Part shown: piece after piece, positions 49,830-59,612 of the stretch
How the letters are laid out: every line of letters begins with the position of its first letter
Position numbering within the stretch: position 1 is the stretch's first letter
Assembly: GCF_013377255.1 (NCBI RefSeq)
Contig: NZ_CP016614.1
Span: 876,501 to 940,500 of the forward strand
Length of the DNA: 64,000 nucleotides
Direction: 5' to 3'
Source: Mannheimia granulomatis
GTDB taxonomy: Bacteria; Pseudomonadota; Gammaproteobacteria; Enterobacterales; Pasteurellaceae
Position numbers and translations under genes: made by a program
Notes under the pieces: model-generated
What the model saw: only the letters and a program-made list of their open reading frames with translations
Database searches by the model: none
What the model was told of the DNA's origin: nothing

Positions 49830-51135
49830 TCAAGAATCAACGGCACTAGTTGCCAGACAGGATCTGACTAACGATACTTTAGTTTTAATTTTAGCCGGTG
49901 GACGGGGTTCTCGTTTGTATGAATTGACTGATAAACGGGCAAAACCTGCAGTCTATTTTGGCGGGAGTCGCCGTATTATCGACTTCGCTTTATCGAACTG
50001 TATTAACTCTAACTTATTGAAAATTGGCGTGATCACCCAATATGCTGCTCACTCATTGTTGCGTCATTTACAACGTGGTTGGTCATTTTTACCTTATGAA
50101 CGTAATCAATATATTGATATGTTGCCGGCTCGCCAACAATTAGATGAAAACACGTGGTATCGTGGCACGGCTGATGCTGTCTATCAAAATATGGCGATGA
50201 TGAAATCGCACTATCGTCCGAAATATGTGGTGATCTTAGCCGGAGACCATATCTACAAAATGGACTACACCCAGATGTTAAAAGACCACGTAGATCAAGG
50301 AGCGAAATGTACTGTCGGCTGTATTGAAGTACCTCGCTCACAAGCTTCAGAATTTGGTGTGATGGCGGTAAATGAAAAATTAAAAGTCAAAGAATTTGTA
50401 GAAAAACCGGCTGATCCACCATCAATGCCGGGCAAGCCTGAATCATCGCTTGCCTCAATGGGAATCTATGTTTTTAATGCAGATTATCTCTATGAAATGC
50501 TGGAAAAAGAAGCTTCAACACCGGGAACTTCTCACGATTTCGGGAAAGATATCATCCCAAAAGCGGTAGAGCAAGGCGTGTTATATGCTCACCCATTTGA
50601 GCGTTCTTGCAAAGGACGTAACGCGAGTGGGGCAATTTATTGGCGTGATGTGGGAACAATTGATAGCTATTGGGCTGCTCACATGGATTTAGTCTCTGAG
50701 GAGCCGGAATTAGACTTATATGATGAATCTTGGCCGATTCATGGTCGCCCGCAGCAAACCGCACCGGCTCGTTTCTTCTATAATCGAGCTCGTGCCAGAA
50801 CCCTAGACAACTCCCTCATTGCCGGTGGCTGTGTGATTACCGATGCAGAAATCAGTAACTCGGTACTGTTTAACCGTGTTCATGTTGAGGCAGAATCGGT
50901 GATCGAACATGCGGTGATTCTGCCACAGGTAACAATCGGGAAAAACTGTATTATCAAACGTGCAGTGATTGACCGTCATTGTGTGCTGCCTGATGGATTA
51001 CAAATCGGTGTGAACTTGGAAGATGATGTGAAACATTTCCGTGTGAGTAAAGAAGGTATTGTGTTAGTTACACAAAAAATGCTGGATAAGCTTGCCGGAA
51101 AAGAGGTGTGTTCGGATATTAAATATACAATTTAA
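49822..51135 (+). CDS. glgC: Glucose-1-phosphate adenylyltransferase GlgC
   Basis: 437 residues. Nucleotidyltransferase core with LVLILAGGRGSRLYELTDKR and YFGGSRRIIDFALSNC, ILAGDHIYKMDY, FVEKPADPPSMPG and a left-handed beta-helix C-terminus (INLEDDVKHF at its end). It makes ADP-glucose, the committed glycogen precursor; enterobacterial forms are activated by fructose 1,6-bisphosphate. The ATG at 49822 with GGAGA upstream is used; a longer frame from 49756 lies in glgX. It overlaps glgX by 8 nt. Confidence 0.96.
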   Translation: MLNQESTALVARQDLTNDTLVLILAGGRGSRLYELTDKRAKPAVYFGGSRRIIDFALSNCINSNLLKIGVITQYAAHSLLRHLQRGWSFLPYERNQYIDMLPARQQLDENTWYRGTADAVYQNMAMMKSHYRPKYVVILAGDHIYKMDYTQMLKDHVDQGAKCTVGCIEVPRSQASEFGVMAVNEKLKVKEFVEKPADPPSMPGKPESSLASMGIYVFNADYLYEMLEKEASTPGTSHDFGKDIIPKAVEQGVLYAHPFERSCKGRNASGAIYWRDVGTIDSYWAAHMDLVSEEPELDLYDESWPIHGRPQQTAPARFFYNRARARTLDNSLIAGGCVITDAEISNSVLFNRVHVEAESVIEHAVILPQVTIGKNCIIKRAVIDRHCVLPDGLQIGVNLEDDVKHFRVSKEGIVLVTQKMLDKLAGKEVCSDIKYTI

Positions 51136-51226
51136 ATATTGATGATATAATGCTTCGGGGTTGGAACACCCGAAGTATTGTGATTCAAGCGGTCTTTTTT
51201 TATAAAAAATTTGCAATGGTTATAAA

Positions 51227-52663
51227 ATGAAAGTTTTACATGTTTGCTCTGAAATGTACCCTCTTATTAAAACCGGCGGGCTTGCTGATGTAATGGGGGC
51301 ATTACCTTTTGCGCAACAACAAGTGGGTAATGATGTTAGAGTATTAATTCCTTACTATCCTAAAGTTACCCAAACATTGGGTGAAACAGTAGAAGTTGCC
51401 ACAATCGGGACTTTTGCCGGTTTAGTAACGGTTAGATTTGCTTATTTTAATGATTTAGGTGTGTATGTAATTGATGCTCCACATCTATTTATGCGTGAGG
51501 GTAACCCTTATCACGACAGTAATTATCAAGATTATCCCGATAATTATAAACGTTTTGCTTTGTTGGGCTATATTGGTGCGCAGTTAGCACAAGGGCTAGA
51601 TCATTGGTGGGGAGGCGTAGATGTTCTACACGCTCATGATTGGCAGGCAGGCCTTGCCTGTGCTTACCTAAAAAGCTGGGGAAGTTCGATAAAAAGTGTA
51701 TTTACCATTCACAATATTGCTTATCTCGGGCATTTTAACGCTTTCCATTTGGCGGAGCTTGGTTTACCGTGGGCGTTTTTCCATGCTGAAGGTCTGGAGT
51801 TTTACGGTGAAATTTCCTACCTAAAAGCCGGCTTATATTTTGCCGATCGCATTACTACTGTAAGCCCGACCTATGCTCGTGAAATTACTGAAGAAATTGC
51901 CGGTGCAGGCTTGCATGGTTTATTGGCAACCCGTCAATATCAAGGTAGGTTACGTGGTATTTTAAATGGGGTAGACGGTAAGGTATGGGATCCGGAAACC
52001 GATCCAAATATTATTGCCAATTACCGCCCGAACTATATGCACGGTAAAGCGAAAAACAAAGCAGAATTGCAACGTATTTTTGGTTTACCTGAAGATAAAG
52101 AAGCTCTACTGATGGTAATGGTAACCCGTTTAACCGAGCAAAAAGGAGCGGATTTCTTATTGGCTAATATTGATACCTTAATGCAGCATAATGTGCAAAT
52201 CGTAGTGCTGGGTAGTGGCTCGCCGGATTTAGAAAATGCGTTACGCTATTTCCAACATAAATATCCGAACCAAATCGGCGTGAAAATTGGTTATGATGAA
52301 GCTTTATCTCATCAAATTATTGCCGGTGGCGATCTGATTTTAGTCCCAAGTCGTTTTGAGCCTTGTGGCTTAACTCAACTTTATGGCTTGAAATACGGCA
52401 CCTTACCGCTTGTTCGTCGCACCGGTGGCTTAGCCGATACGGTATTGGATAGCCATAAAGAAAGCATTGAAAACCGCACGGCAACAGGTTTTGTGTTTGA
52501 TTATCCAGATGCATCTGCATTTTTAGATGCTGCCATGCGAGCCATTAGCTTATGGCAGAAACAGAAATTATGGTCAAGTGTTCGCCAAAATGCGTTAGCA
52601 CAAGATTTTGGTTGGACAAAAGTGGCAGAGCAGTATCAAAATTTATATCACGAAATTATTTAA
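51227..52663 (+). CDS. glgA: Glycogen synthase GlgA
   Basis: 478 residues, GT5 family. ADP-glucose site KTGGLADVMGALPFAQQ; HAHDWQAGLACAYLKSWG; AGLYFADRITTVSPTYAREI; RGILNGVDGKVWDPETDP; and the second domain SRFEPCGLTQLYGLKYGTLP with the acidic catalytic region. It extends the glucan chain. It follows glgC by 91 bp, in which a CTTCGGG/CCCGAAG hairpin (51153-51176) and an uptake signal core lie; the hairpin lacks an immediate T-run. Confidence 0.97.
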   Translation: MKVLHVCSEMYPLIKTGGLADVMGALPFAQQQVGNDVRVLIPYYPKVTQTLGETVEVATIGTFAGLVTVRFAYFNDLGVYVIDAPHLFMREGNPYHDSNYQDYPDNYKRFALLGYIGAQLAQGLDHWWGGVDVLHAHDWQAGLACAYLKSWGSSIKSVFTIHNIAYLGHFNAFHLAELGLPWAFFHAEGLEFYGEISYLKAGLYFADRITTVSPTYAREITEEIAGAGLHGLLATRQYQGRLRGILNGVDGKVWDPETDPNIIANYRPNYMHGKAKNKAELQRIFGLPEDKEALLMVMVTRLTEQKGADFLLANIDTLMQHNVQIVVLGSGSPDLENALRYFQHKYPNQIGVKIGYDEALSHQIIAGGDLILVPSRFEPCGLTQLYGLKYGTLPLVRRTGGLADTVLDSHKESIENRTATGFVFDYPDASAFLDAAMRAISLWQKQKLWSSVRQNALAQDFGWTKVAEQYQNLYHEII

Positions 52664-52680
52664 TTTAGATTTACATCGCA

Positions 52681-52726
52681 ACAAGCGGTCATATTGGCAA
52701 AAAATCTTGCAAATTTGACCGCTTGT
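52681..52726. repeat. Inverted uptake signals between glgA and glgP
   Basis: ACAAGCGGTCA (52681-52691) and TGACCGCTTGT (52716-52726), 11-bp arms. Confidence 0.9.
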
Positions 52727-52757
52727 AATTGTATAAAAAGTGAGAGGAATGTATCAA

Positions 52758-55262
52758 ATGGGCAGTCAGTCATTAAGTCCTGAAATGATTAAAAATGTCA
52801 AAAATGCCATTTTACACAAAATGGTTTTTGCATTAGGGGTGGAGCCTCGTGATGCAAGCAAACGCAATTGGCTAAATGCTACACTTCGAGTGGTGCGTGA
52901 TTTATCTACCGAAGATTGGTTACAAACCCGCCGTAGCCAAGTGGCGAATGGAAGTCGTCGAGTCTATTATCTTTCAATGGAATTTTTGATGGGGCGGACT
53001 TTCAGTAATGCGATGATTTCAGAAGGAGTTTATGAGCTTGTTGGTGCTGCGTTAAAAGAGTTAGGGCAAGATCTGGAAGCGATAATTAATGAAGAGGGCG
53101 ATCCGGGCTTAGGTAATGGTGGTTTGGGGCGTTTGGCAGCGTGCTATATGGATAGTTTGGCTACGATGAAGATTCCGGCTATCGGTTACGGCATTCAATA
53201 TGAATATGGAATGTTCCGTCAAGAAATTCGCAACGGCGAGCAAGTTGAGCAGCCTGATGAATGGTTGGAAAATGAATTTGTATGGCCATATCTACGTTCG
53301 AGTAAGCGTTTTCCTGTGCGTTTTGGCGGCAAAACATGGCGTGAAGGCAAAAAAGTAGTTTGGCAGCCGGAAGAAGAGATTACTGCACAAGCTCATGACC
53401 AATTAATTCCAGGCTTTGAAACCACATCAACCAACAGCTTACGTTTATGGTCTGCTCACGCATCTGGTAAAGGTTTTGGTTTATCTGATTTCAACCGTGG
53501 TGACTATTTTGCGGCAATGGTAAAACAAAACAGCTCGGAAGATGTTTCCCGTGTGCTTTACCCGGATGATTCCACCTATAACGGCCGTGAGTTACGTTTA
53601 CGCCAAGAATATTTCCTTTGCTCGGCATCGGTGCAAGATATTGTCCGCCGTCACGAAGCGGAGTTCGGCTCTTGCATCAACTTAGCCGATAAAGTAGCGA
53701 TTCACTTAAACGATACTCACCCAACCCTTGCCGTGCCTGAATTAATGCGCATCTTAATTGACGAAAAAGGCTATTCTTGGGAACAAGCGTGGGCGATGAC
53801 ACACAAAATTTTCTTCTACACCAACCACACTTTAATGAGCGAAGCGTTAGAAACTTGGTCGGTGGAGATGTTAGGTCGCATTTTACCTCGTCATTTAGAG
53901 ATTATTTTTGACATCAACGAACATTTCTTAGAGCAAGTTCGCAGCCAATTTCCGGATGATAACGATATTATCTCTCGTGTCTCATTAATTGATGAGCAAG
54001 GCGATCGTCGTGTGCGTATGGCTTGGCTTGCGGTTGTGGCTTCAACAAAAGTAAACGGTGTGGCGAAAATTCACTCAGATTTAATGGTTGAATCAATTTT
54101 TGCTGACTTCTCCCGCATTTTCCCGAACCGTTTCACTAACGTAACGAACGGGGTAACGCCTCGCCGTTGGATCAAAATTGCTAACCCGGGACTCGCGAAT
54201 ATTTTAGATAAACATATTGGTGATAAATGGCTGACTGATTTAAGCGAGCTTGAGAAATTCAATGTGTTTGTGGACGATGCGGACGTGCAAGCAGAAATTG
54301 CGGCAGTGAAAACTGAGAATAAACGCCGCTTGGCAAAATATGTGGAAGAAACCCAAGGTATTAAATTAAATCCGGATGCGATTTTTGATGTGCAAGTTAA
54401 GCGTATCCACAAATACAAACGCCAACAAATGAATGTGTTACACATTATCACATTGTATAACCGCATTTTGAAAAATCCGGGTGCTGATTGGACTCCACGA
54501 GTATTCATCTTTGCCGGCAAAGCGGCAAGTGCCTACTATGCAGCAAAAAAAGTGATCCGCTTAATCAATGATGTGGCAAATGTGGTGAATAACGACCCTC
54601 GCATTAATGATTTAATCAAAGTAGTCTTTATCCCGAACTACGGTGTATCTCTAGCTCAAATGATTATTCCGGCAGCGGATGTCTCTGAGCAGATTTCACT
54701 TGCCGGTACTGAAGCATCAGGTACCTCTAATATGAAATTTGCTCTCAATGGTGCTTTAACCATTGGTACACTAGATGGGGCAAACGTCGAAATTTTAGAG
54801 TGTGTAGGTAAAGAGAATATCTTTATTTTCGGTAACGAAGTCGAGCAAGTGGAAGAACTTCGCCGCAACGGCTATTCGCCATATCATTACTACGAAAAAG
54901 ACAGTGAGTTGAATGAAGCGATTTCACAAATCTTAAACGGCAAATTCTCACCGGAAGATCCGTACCGTTACCAAGATTTAATCTTAAATTCAGGCGACTA
55001 CTACCAAGCCTGTGCAGATTATCGCAGCTATGTAGAAGCTCAAGAAAAAGTGGTTCAAGCTTACCGTAATAAGAAAGCGTGGACACGTTCTGCAATCATC
55101 AATATTGCGAATATGGGTTACTTCTCATCAGACCGCTCAGTAATGGATTACGCACAAAATATCTGGAAAATCGAGCCGATGAGTGAAGAACAGCTAAAAG
55201 GCGATTCGACCTTTGATAGTATTCTAGAGAGTTCAAATAAACTATTGAATTTAAAGAAATAA
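52758..55262 (+). CDS. glgP: Glycogen phosphorylase GlgP
   Basis: 834 residues, GT35. Landmarks: YYLSMEFLMGRTFSNAMISE, GLGNGGLGRLAACYMDSLAT, HLNDTHPTLAVPELMRILID, and the PLP lysine in SGTSNMKFALNGALTIGTLD. It releases glucose 1-phosphate from glycogen ends. Three start codons are close: GTG 52740, ATG 52749 and ATG 52758; the last is chosen for its 9-nt distance from AGAGGA. It ends the glg operon with a terminator. Confidence 0.97.
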   Translation: MGSQSLSPEMIKNVKNAILHKMVFALGVEPRDASKRNWLNATLRVVRDLSTEDWLQTRRSQVANGSRRVYYLSMEFLMGRTFSNAMISEGVYELVGAALKELGQDLEAIINEEGDPGLGNGGLGRLAACYMDSLATMKIPAIGYGIQYEYGMFRQEIRNGEQVEQPDEWLENEFVWPYLRSSKRFPVRFGGKTWREGKKVVWQPEEEITAQAHDQLIPGFETTSTNSLRLWSAHASGKGFGLSDFNRGDYFAAMVKQNSSEDVSRVLYPDDSTYNGRELRLRQEYFLCSASVQDIVRRHEAEFGSCINLADKVAIHLNDTHPTLAVPELMRILIDEKGYSWEQAWAMTHKIFFYTNHTLMSEALETWSVEMLGRILPRHLEIIFDINEHFLEQVRSQFPDDNDIISRVSLIDEQGDRRVRMAWLAVVASTKVNGVAKIHSDLMVESIFADFSRIFPNRFTNVTNGVTPRRWIKIANPGLANILDKHIGDKWLTDLSELEKFNVFVDDADVQAEIAAVKTENKRRLAKYVEETQGIKLNPDAIFDVQVKRIHKYKRQQMNVLHIITLYNRILKNPGADWTPRVFIFAGKAASAYYAAKKVIRLINDVANVVNNDPRINDLIKVVFIPNYGVSLAQMIIPAADVSEQISLAGTEASGTSNMKFALNGALTIGTLDGANVEILECVGKENIFIFGNEVEQVEELRRNGYSPYHYYEKDSELNEAISQILNGKFSPEDPYRYQDLILNSGDYYQACADYRSYVEAQEKVVQAYRNKKAWTRSAIINIANMGYFSSDRSVMDYAQNIWKIEPMSEEQLKGDSTFDSILESSNKLLNLKK

Positions 55263-55277
55263 TGTATTAAAAAATGA

Positions 55278-55310
55278 GAAAACGGTAAGGTGCACTCCTT
55301 ACCGTTTTTT
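55278..55310 (+). terminator. Terminator of the glg operon
   Basis: AACGGTAAGG (55281-55290), loop TGCACT, CCTTACCGTT (55297-55306), then T-run. Confidence 0.95.
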
Positions 55311-55318
55311 GTTAGTGT

Positions 55319-56035
55319 CTATTTGGATTTCTCAACCGCAGTGAGCATTCCCCTCAATAAATTCAGTTCATTACTTTCTAATTCTGCTCGTTGATAAAGA
55401 CGGCGAAGTTTTAGCATTACAGCTTCATTACGAATAAAGCCTAACTCTTTATACAAGCGTTCAGTGTGATCAAAAAAATGTTCTAATGCCTGTGCGGTAG
55501 GGTACTCTTTTTGTTCTGCAAGCGGTCGTTTTTCTTGAGGATTTTGCAAATACGCCATTCGGATTTCGTAACTTGCCAATTGAACTGCCATGGCTAAATT
55601 AAGCGAGCCATAATCCGGATTGGTTGGGAAATTCAGATGATAGTGGCATTTCAGCAATTCTTCATTGGTTAGTCCAACACGTTCACGCCCAAACACGACC
55701 GCGACTTTGCCGTTTTTTACTCGCTGTAGTGCCAATTCACCGCAATCTCTCGGCTCAATTAAGGTGCTTTGTAAATGACGAAGTCTGGCACTGGTGCCTA
55801 TTACCAGCTGACAATCGGCAATTGCCTCATCAAAAGAAGAGAAAATTTGGGCGTTATCCAGCACATCTTTAGCACCGGCAGCAAGGGCGTATGCTTGTTC
55901 ATCTATCGGATGCTTTGGAGCAACTAAACGTAGCTGAGCTAGACCCATTGTTTTCATTGCTCGGGCTGCTGAGCCTATATTGGCCGGGAGTGACGTTTCA
56001 ACAAGAATAATGTGAATTTGATCGAGAATCTGCAT
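55319..56035 (-). CDS. trmJ: tRNA (cytidine/uridine-2'-O-)-methyltransferase TrmJ
   Basis: 238 residues, SPOUT fold. Opening HIILVETSLPANIGSAARAM, then motif 2 VVFGRERVGLTNEELLKCHY and motif 3 FPTNPDYGSLNLAMAVQLAS, are those of TrmJ, which methylates position 32 of tRNAs. The ATG at 56035 (MQILDQIHIILV) is used; the TTG at 56074 would add 13 residues. No strong ribosome-binding site is visible. Convergent with glgP. Confidence 0.93.
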   Translation of the reverse strand: MQILDQIHIILVETSLPANIGSAARAMKTMGLAQLRLVAPKHPIDEQAYALAAGAKDVLDNAQIFSSFDEAIADCQLVIGTSARLRHLQSTLIEPRDCGELALQRVKNGKVAVVFGRERVGLTNEELLKCHYHLNFPTNPDYGSLNLAMAVQLASYEIRMAYLQNPQEKRPLAEQKEYPTAQALEHFFDHTERLYKELGFIRNEAVMLKLRRLYQRAELESNELNLLRGMLTAVEKSK

Positions 56036-56244
56036 TGGAGTTTGTTTCTTTTTTGTTAAATTTTTATCTTCCAATAGTGTAGCAAAATTTGTTATCGCTG
56101 GAAATTTGAAAAAAATCAGTAATATCCCTTTAAATTTAGAGATTTTTTTACCAATCTGCTTTATTTAGTGGTACATTTAAGAGATTCTTTAAACTTAAAC
56201 GGGCTATTCATTTAGCTTTTAAATCACAACATACAGGAGTCTTT

Positions 56245-57786
56245 ATGCTTATTGGTGTACCAAGAGAGCTGTTAGACGGTGAAACTCGAGTGGCGGCAAC
56301 GCCAAAGACCGTTGAGCAGATTAAAAAACTTGGCTTTGATGTCCTCATTGAAGAGAATGCGGGTTTTAAAGCCAGTTTTGAAGACAATGCATTTGTTAAT
56401 GCAGGCGCGAGTATCGGCACTCAGCAAGAGGTTTGGAATGCGGACATTATCTTTAAAGTAAATGCCCCAACTGAGGCTGAAATTGATTTAATCAAAGAAG
56501 GTGCAACTTTAGTCAGCTTTATTTGGCCGGCGCAAAATCCACAATTGATGGAAAAGTTGCAGTCTAAAAAAATTAATGTGCTGGCAATGGACACAGTACC
56601 ACGTATTTCGCGAGCGCAAGCCTTGGATGCTTTAAGCTCAATGGCAAATATTTCGGGTTATCGTGCTGTGATTGAAGCAGCAAATTCCTTCGGCAGCTTC
56701 TTTACCGGTCAAATTACCGCAGCAGGTAAAGTACCACCGGCGAAAGTGTTAGTTATTGGTGCAGGTGTTGCCGGTTTAGCGGCAATTGGTGCGGCAAATA
56801 GCCTTGGTGCGATTGTGCGTGCTTTTGACTCCCGTCCGGAAGTAAAAGAGCAGGTGAAATCAATGGGCGCTGACTTCTTAGAAATTGATTTTGAAGAAGA
56901 AGGTGGCTCCGGTGACGGCTATGCAAAAGTGATGTCGGAAGAGTTTAATCGCCGTGCAATGGAGCTTTATGCCGCTCAAGCAAAAGAGGTGGATATTATC
57001 ATTACTACGGCAGCGATTCCGGGTAAGCCGGCTCCACGTTTGATCACCAAAGAAATGGTGGATTCTATGAAACCTGGCTCAGTGATTGTAGATTTAGCTG
57101 CTGCTACAGGTGGTAACTGTGAATATACGAAAGCAGGCGAAGTGTTTGTCACCGATAACCAAGTGAAAGTGATTGGTTATACGGATTTTCCGGCACGTTT
57201 GCCAACACAATCGTCCCAACTTTACGGCACTAACTTAGTGAATTTATTGAAACTGTTAGCGCCGAATAAAGATGGTCAAATCGACATCAATTTTGAAGAT
57301 GTGGTATTACGTGGCGTAACCGTTGTGCGTGATGGCGAATTAACCTGGCCGGCCCCACCTATTCAAGTTTCAGCTCAGCCTCAAAAACAAGCGACAGATA
57401 ATTCACAAGCGGTCAAAAAAGAAGAGAAACCTGCAGATCCACGTGTGAAATATGGCGTAATGGCAGGGGCGGGTGCATTATTCCTATGGCTGGCTTCAGT
57501 TGCACCGGCTGCATTTTTATCGCACTTTACCGTATTCGTATTAGCCTGTGTAGTGGGTTACTATGTGGTTTGGAATGTTAGCCACGCATTACATACTCCG
57601 CTTATGGCGGTAACTAATGCGATTTCAGGCATTATTATCGTAGGTGCGGTTTTACAAATTGCTCAACCTACCGGTAATTTCTTTATTGATATTTTAGCAT
57701 TTATTGCAATATTAGTTGCCAGCATTAATATTTTTGGTGGCTTTAAAGTGACGCAACGTATGCTTGCAATGTTTAGAAAAGGTTAA
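56245..57786 (+). CDS. pntA: NAD(P) transhydrogenase subunit alpha PntA
   Basis: 513 residues: N-terminal NAD-binding dI domain (MLIGVPRELLDGETRVAATP, then VLVIGAGVAGLAAIGAANSL and DIIITTAAIPGKPAPRLITK). A linker near residue 385 includes KKEEKPADPRVK, then four membrane helices (LFLWLASVAPAAFLSHFTVF and on). It uses the proton gradient to transfer hydride from NADH to NADP. GGAG upstream; pntB starts 15 nt later. Confidence 0.97.
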   Translation: MLIGVPRELLDGETRVAATPKTVEQIKKLGFDVLIEENAGFKASFEDNAFVNAGASIGTQQEVWNADIIFKVNAPTEAEIDLIKEGATLVSFIWPAQNPQLMEKLQSKKINVLAMDTVPRISRAQALDALSSMANISGYRAVIEAANSFGSFFTGQITAAGKVPPAKVLVIGAGVAGLAAIGAANSLGAIVRAFDSRPEVKEQVKSMGADFLEIDFEEEGGSGDGYAKVMSEEFNRRAMELYAAQAKEVDIIITTAAIPGKPAPRLITKEMVDSMKPGSVIVDLAAATGGNCEYTKAGEVFVTDNQVKVIGYTDFPARLPTQSSQLYGTNLVNLLKLLAPNKDGQIDINFEDVVLRGVTVVRDGELTWPAPPIQVSAQPQKQATDNSQAVKKEEKPADPRVKYGVMAGAGALFLWLASVAPAAFLSHFTVFVLACVVGYYVVWNVSHALHTPLMAVTNAISGIIIVGAVLQIAQPTGNFFIDILAFIAILVASINIFGGFKVTQRMLAMFRKG

Positions 57787-57800
57787 GGAGAAACGAAACT

Positions 57801-59249
57801 ATGTCTTTTGGATTTGTTACCGCTGCTTATATTATCGCAGCTATTCTCTTTATTATGAGTTTAGCCGGTCTTTCTAAACATGAAACGGCAAAAGCAGGCT
57901 GCTGGTATGGTATTGTGGGAATGGGAATTGCCTTAGTGGCAACAATTTTTGGACCACAATCACACGGCACCGTTTGGATCTTAATTGCAATGGCAATTGG
58001 TGGCTTCATTGGGGTGAAAAAAGCTCTTAAAGTGGAAATGACCGAAATGCCTGAGCTGGTTGCGATTCTTCACAGTTTTGTTGGTTTAGCTGCCGTATTA
58101 GTTGGTTTTAACAGCTACGGCTTACATACCAATGCTTTAATGCCGGCAAATTTAGATGAGGTAGCACAAGCAGCATTTTTAGCCGAGCAAGCGACTCTTG
58201 CGAACATTCATAATGTAGAAGTGTTCTTAGGTATCTTTATCGGTGCAGTGACCTTCTCCGGTTCACTTGTTGCATTCGGTAAATTAAGCGGCAAATTATT
58301 TGGTCGCAAAGTCTCTTCTGCGGCGTTAAATATTCCACACAAACACAAATGGAACTTAGCGGCAATCGTCGTATCTGTGTTCTTGATGATTGTCTTCCTT
58401 AATCATCCGGAGAATATTTTCCCGGTATTGATTATGACGATCATTGCTTTAGTGTTTGGTTGGCATTTGGTTTCTTCTATCGGTGGTGCAGATATGCCGG
58501 TTGTGGTGTCAATGCTTAACTCTTATTCCGGTTGGGCTGCGGCTGCGGCTGGTTTTATGCTTAGCAACGACTTATTAATTGTCACCGGTGCATTGGTAGG
58601 TTCTTCAGGTGCAATTCTTTCTTACATTATGTGTAAGGCGATGAACCGCTCGTTTATCAGTGTGATTGCAGGCGGCTTCGGTAATGACGTGCAATCAAGC
58701 AAAGGCGATGAAGAATATGGCGAACACCGTGAAACCAACGCAGAAGAAGTGGCAGAAATGTTGAAAAACGCAAACTCTGTTATTATTACTCCGGGGTATG
58801 GTATGGCTGTTGCCCAAGCTCAATATCCGGTTGCAGAAATCACCGCTAAATTACGTGAAAAAGGCGTGAACGTCCGTTTTGGTATTCACCCTGTTGCAGG
58901 CCGTTTACCGGGGCACATGAACGTCTTATTGGCGGAAGCCAAAGTGCCTTACGATGTGGTATTGGAGATGGATGAAATCAATGACGATTTTGAAGATACC
59001 GATGTTGTACTCGTTATCGGTGCAAACGACACCGTGAACCCGGCAGCATTAGACGATCCATCAAGCCCAATCGCCGGCATGCCGGTGCTTGAAGTTTGGA
59101 AAGCGCAAAACGTTATCGTATTCAAACGCTCAATGGCAGTAGGCTATGCCGGTGTGCAAAACCCACTGTTCTTTAAAGAAAATACCCAAATGCTATTTGG
59201 TGATGCGAAAGAGCGTGTGGACGATATTTTAAGAGCGTTAAACAGCTAA
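57801..59249 (+). CDS. pntB: NAD(P) transhydrogenase subunit beta PntB
   Basis: 482 residues: about nine membrane helices first (YIIAAILFIMSLAGLSKHET, MPVVVSMLNSYSGWAAAAAG), then the NADP-binding dIII domain (ITPGYGMAVAQAQYPVAEIT, FGIHPVAGRLPGHMNVLLAE, VLVIGANDTVNPAALDDPSS). It carries the proton channel with PntA. A strong terminator follows. Confidence 0.97.
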   Translation: MSFGFVTAAYIIAAILFIMSLAGLSKHETAKAGCWYGIVGMGIALVATIFGPQSHGTVWILIAMAIGGFIGVKKALKVEMTEMPELVAILHSFVGLAAVLVGFNSYGLHTNALMPANLDEVAQAAFLAEQATLANIHNVEVFLGIFIGAVTFSGSLVAFGKLSGKLFGRKVSSAALNIPHKHKWNLAAIVVSVFLMIVFLNHPENIFPVLIMTIIALVFGWHLVSSIGGADMPVVVSMLNSYSGWAAAAAGFMLSNDLLIVTGALVGSSGAILSYIMCKAMNRSFISVIAGGFGNDVQSSKGDEEYGEHRETNAEEVAEMLKNANSVIITPGYGMAVAQAQYPVAEITAKLREKGVNVRFGIHPVAGRLPGHMNVLLAEAKVPYDVVLEMDEINDDFEDTDVVLVIGANDTVNPAALDDPSSPIAGMPVLEVWKAQNVIVFKRSMAVGYAGVQNPLFFKENTQMLFGDAKERVDDILRALNS

Positions 59250-59263
59250 TTATTCTTGAAGAG

Positions 59264-59290
59264 AAAGCGGACAAAAGTCCGCTTTTTTTT
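59264..59290 (+). terminator. pntAB terminator
   Basis: AGCGGAC (59266-59272), loop AAAA, GTCCGCT (59277-59283), then eight T. Confidence 0.95.
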
Positions 59291-59323
59291 GCTTACAAGC
59301 GGTTATTTTTTTCTGGTTTTTTG

Positions 59324-59355
59324 CAAAAAAATAACCACAGCCAAGGCTGTGGTTT
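59324..59355 (-). terminator. Terminator of the DUF1328 gene
   Basis: On the minus strand AACCACAGCC-TT-GGCTGTGGTT is followed by ATTTTTTT. It lies 22 nt after the stop of the small gene at 59377. Confidence 0.85.
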
Positions 59356-59376
59356 AAAATAGTGTTTTGATTCTTG

Positions 59377-59532
59377 CTATTTTCTCTTGAAGAAAAATGA
59401 GATAACAGAGATCGCAAGGAATACGAAAAAGAGAATTTTCGCAATTTCTGTGGCACTACCGGCAATACCACCAAAGCCTAAAAACGCTGCGATAATGGCA
59501 ATAATAAAAAATACAACTGCATAATGTAACAT
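59377..59532 (-). CDS. ytjA: DUF1328 small membrane protein, YtjA-like (51 aa)
   Basis: A 51-residue protein that is almost all membrane: MLHYAVVFFIIAIIAAFLGF, the invariant GGIAGSATEIAKILF, then FVFLAISVISFFF and KRK. This is the whole DUF1328 (UPF0391/YtjA) family signature, with two helices. The function is unknown; it is often a stress-related membrane peptide. AAGGAGAAAC precedes the ATG. It stands alone between the convergent pntB and the dcd gene, and has its own terminator. Confidence 0.93.
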   Translation of the reverse strand: MLHYAVVFFIIAIIAAFLGFGGIAGSATEIAKILFFVFLAISVISFFFKRK

Positions 59533-59612
59533 ACTGTTTCTCCTTATTGTGTTTTAATCAAACAACTTGAAATTAACATAATTGTAATATTATTGCAAAT
59601 AATATGATTTTT

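Noticed and set aside
51153..51176. CTTCGGG / CCCGAAG hairpin after glgC as an operon terminator
   Set aside because: No T-run follows directly, so full termination between glgC and glgA is unlikely; noted under glgA.
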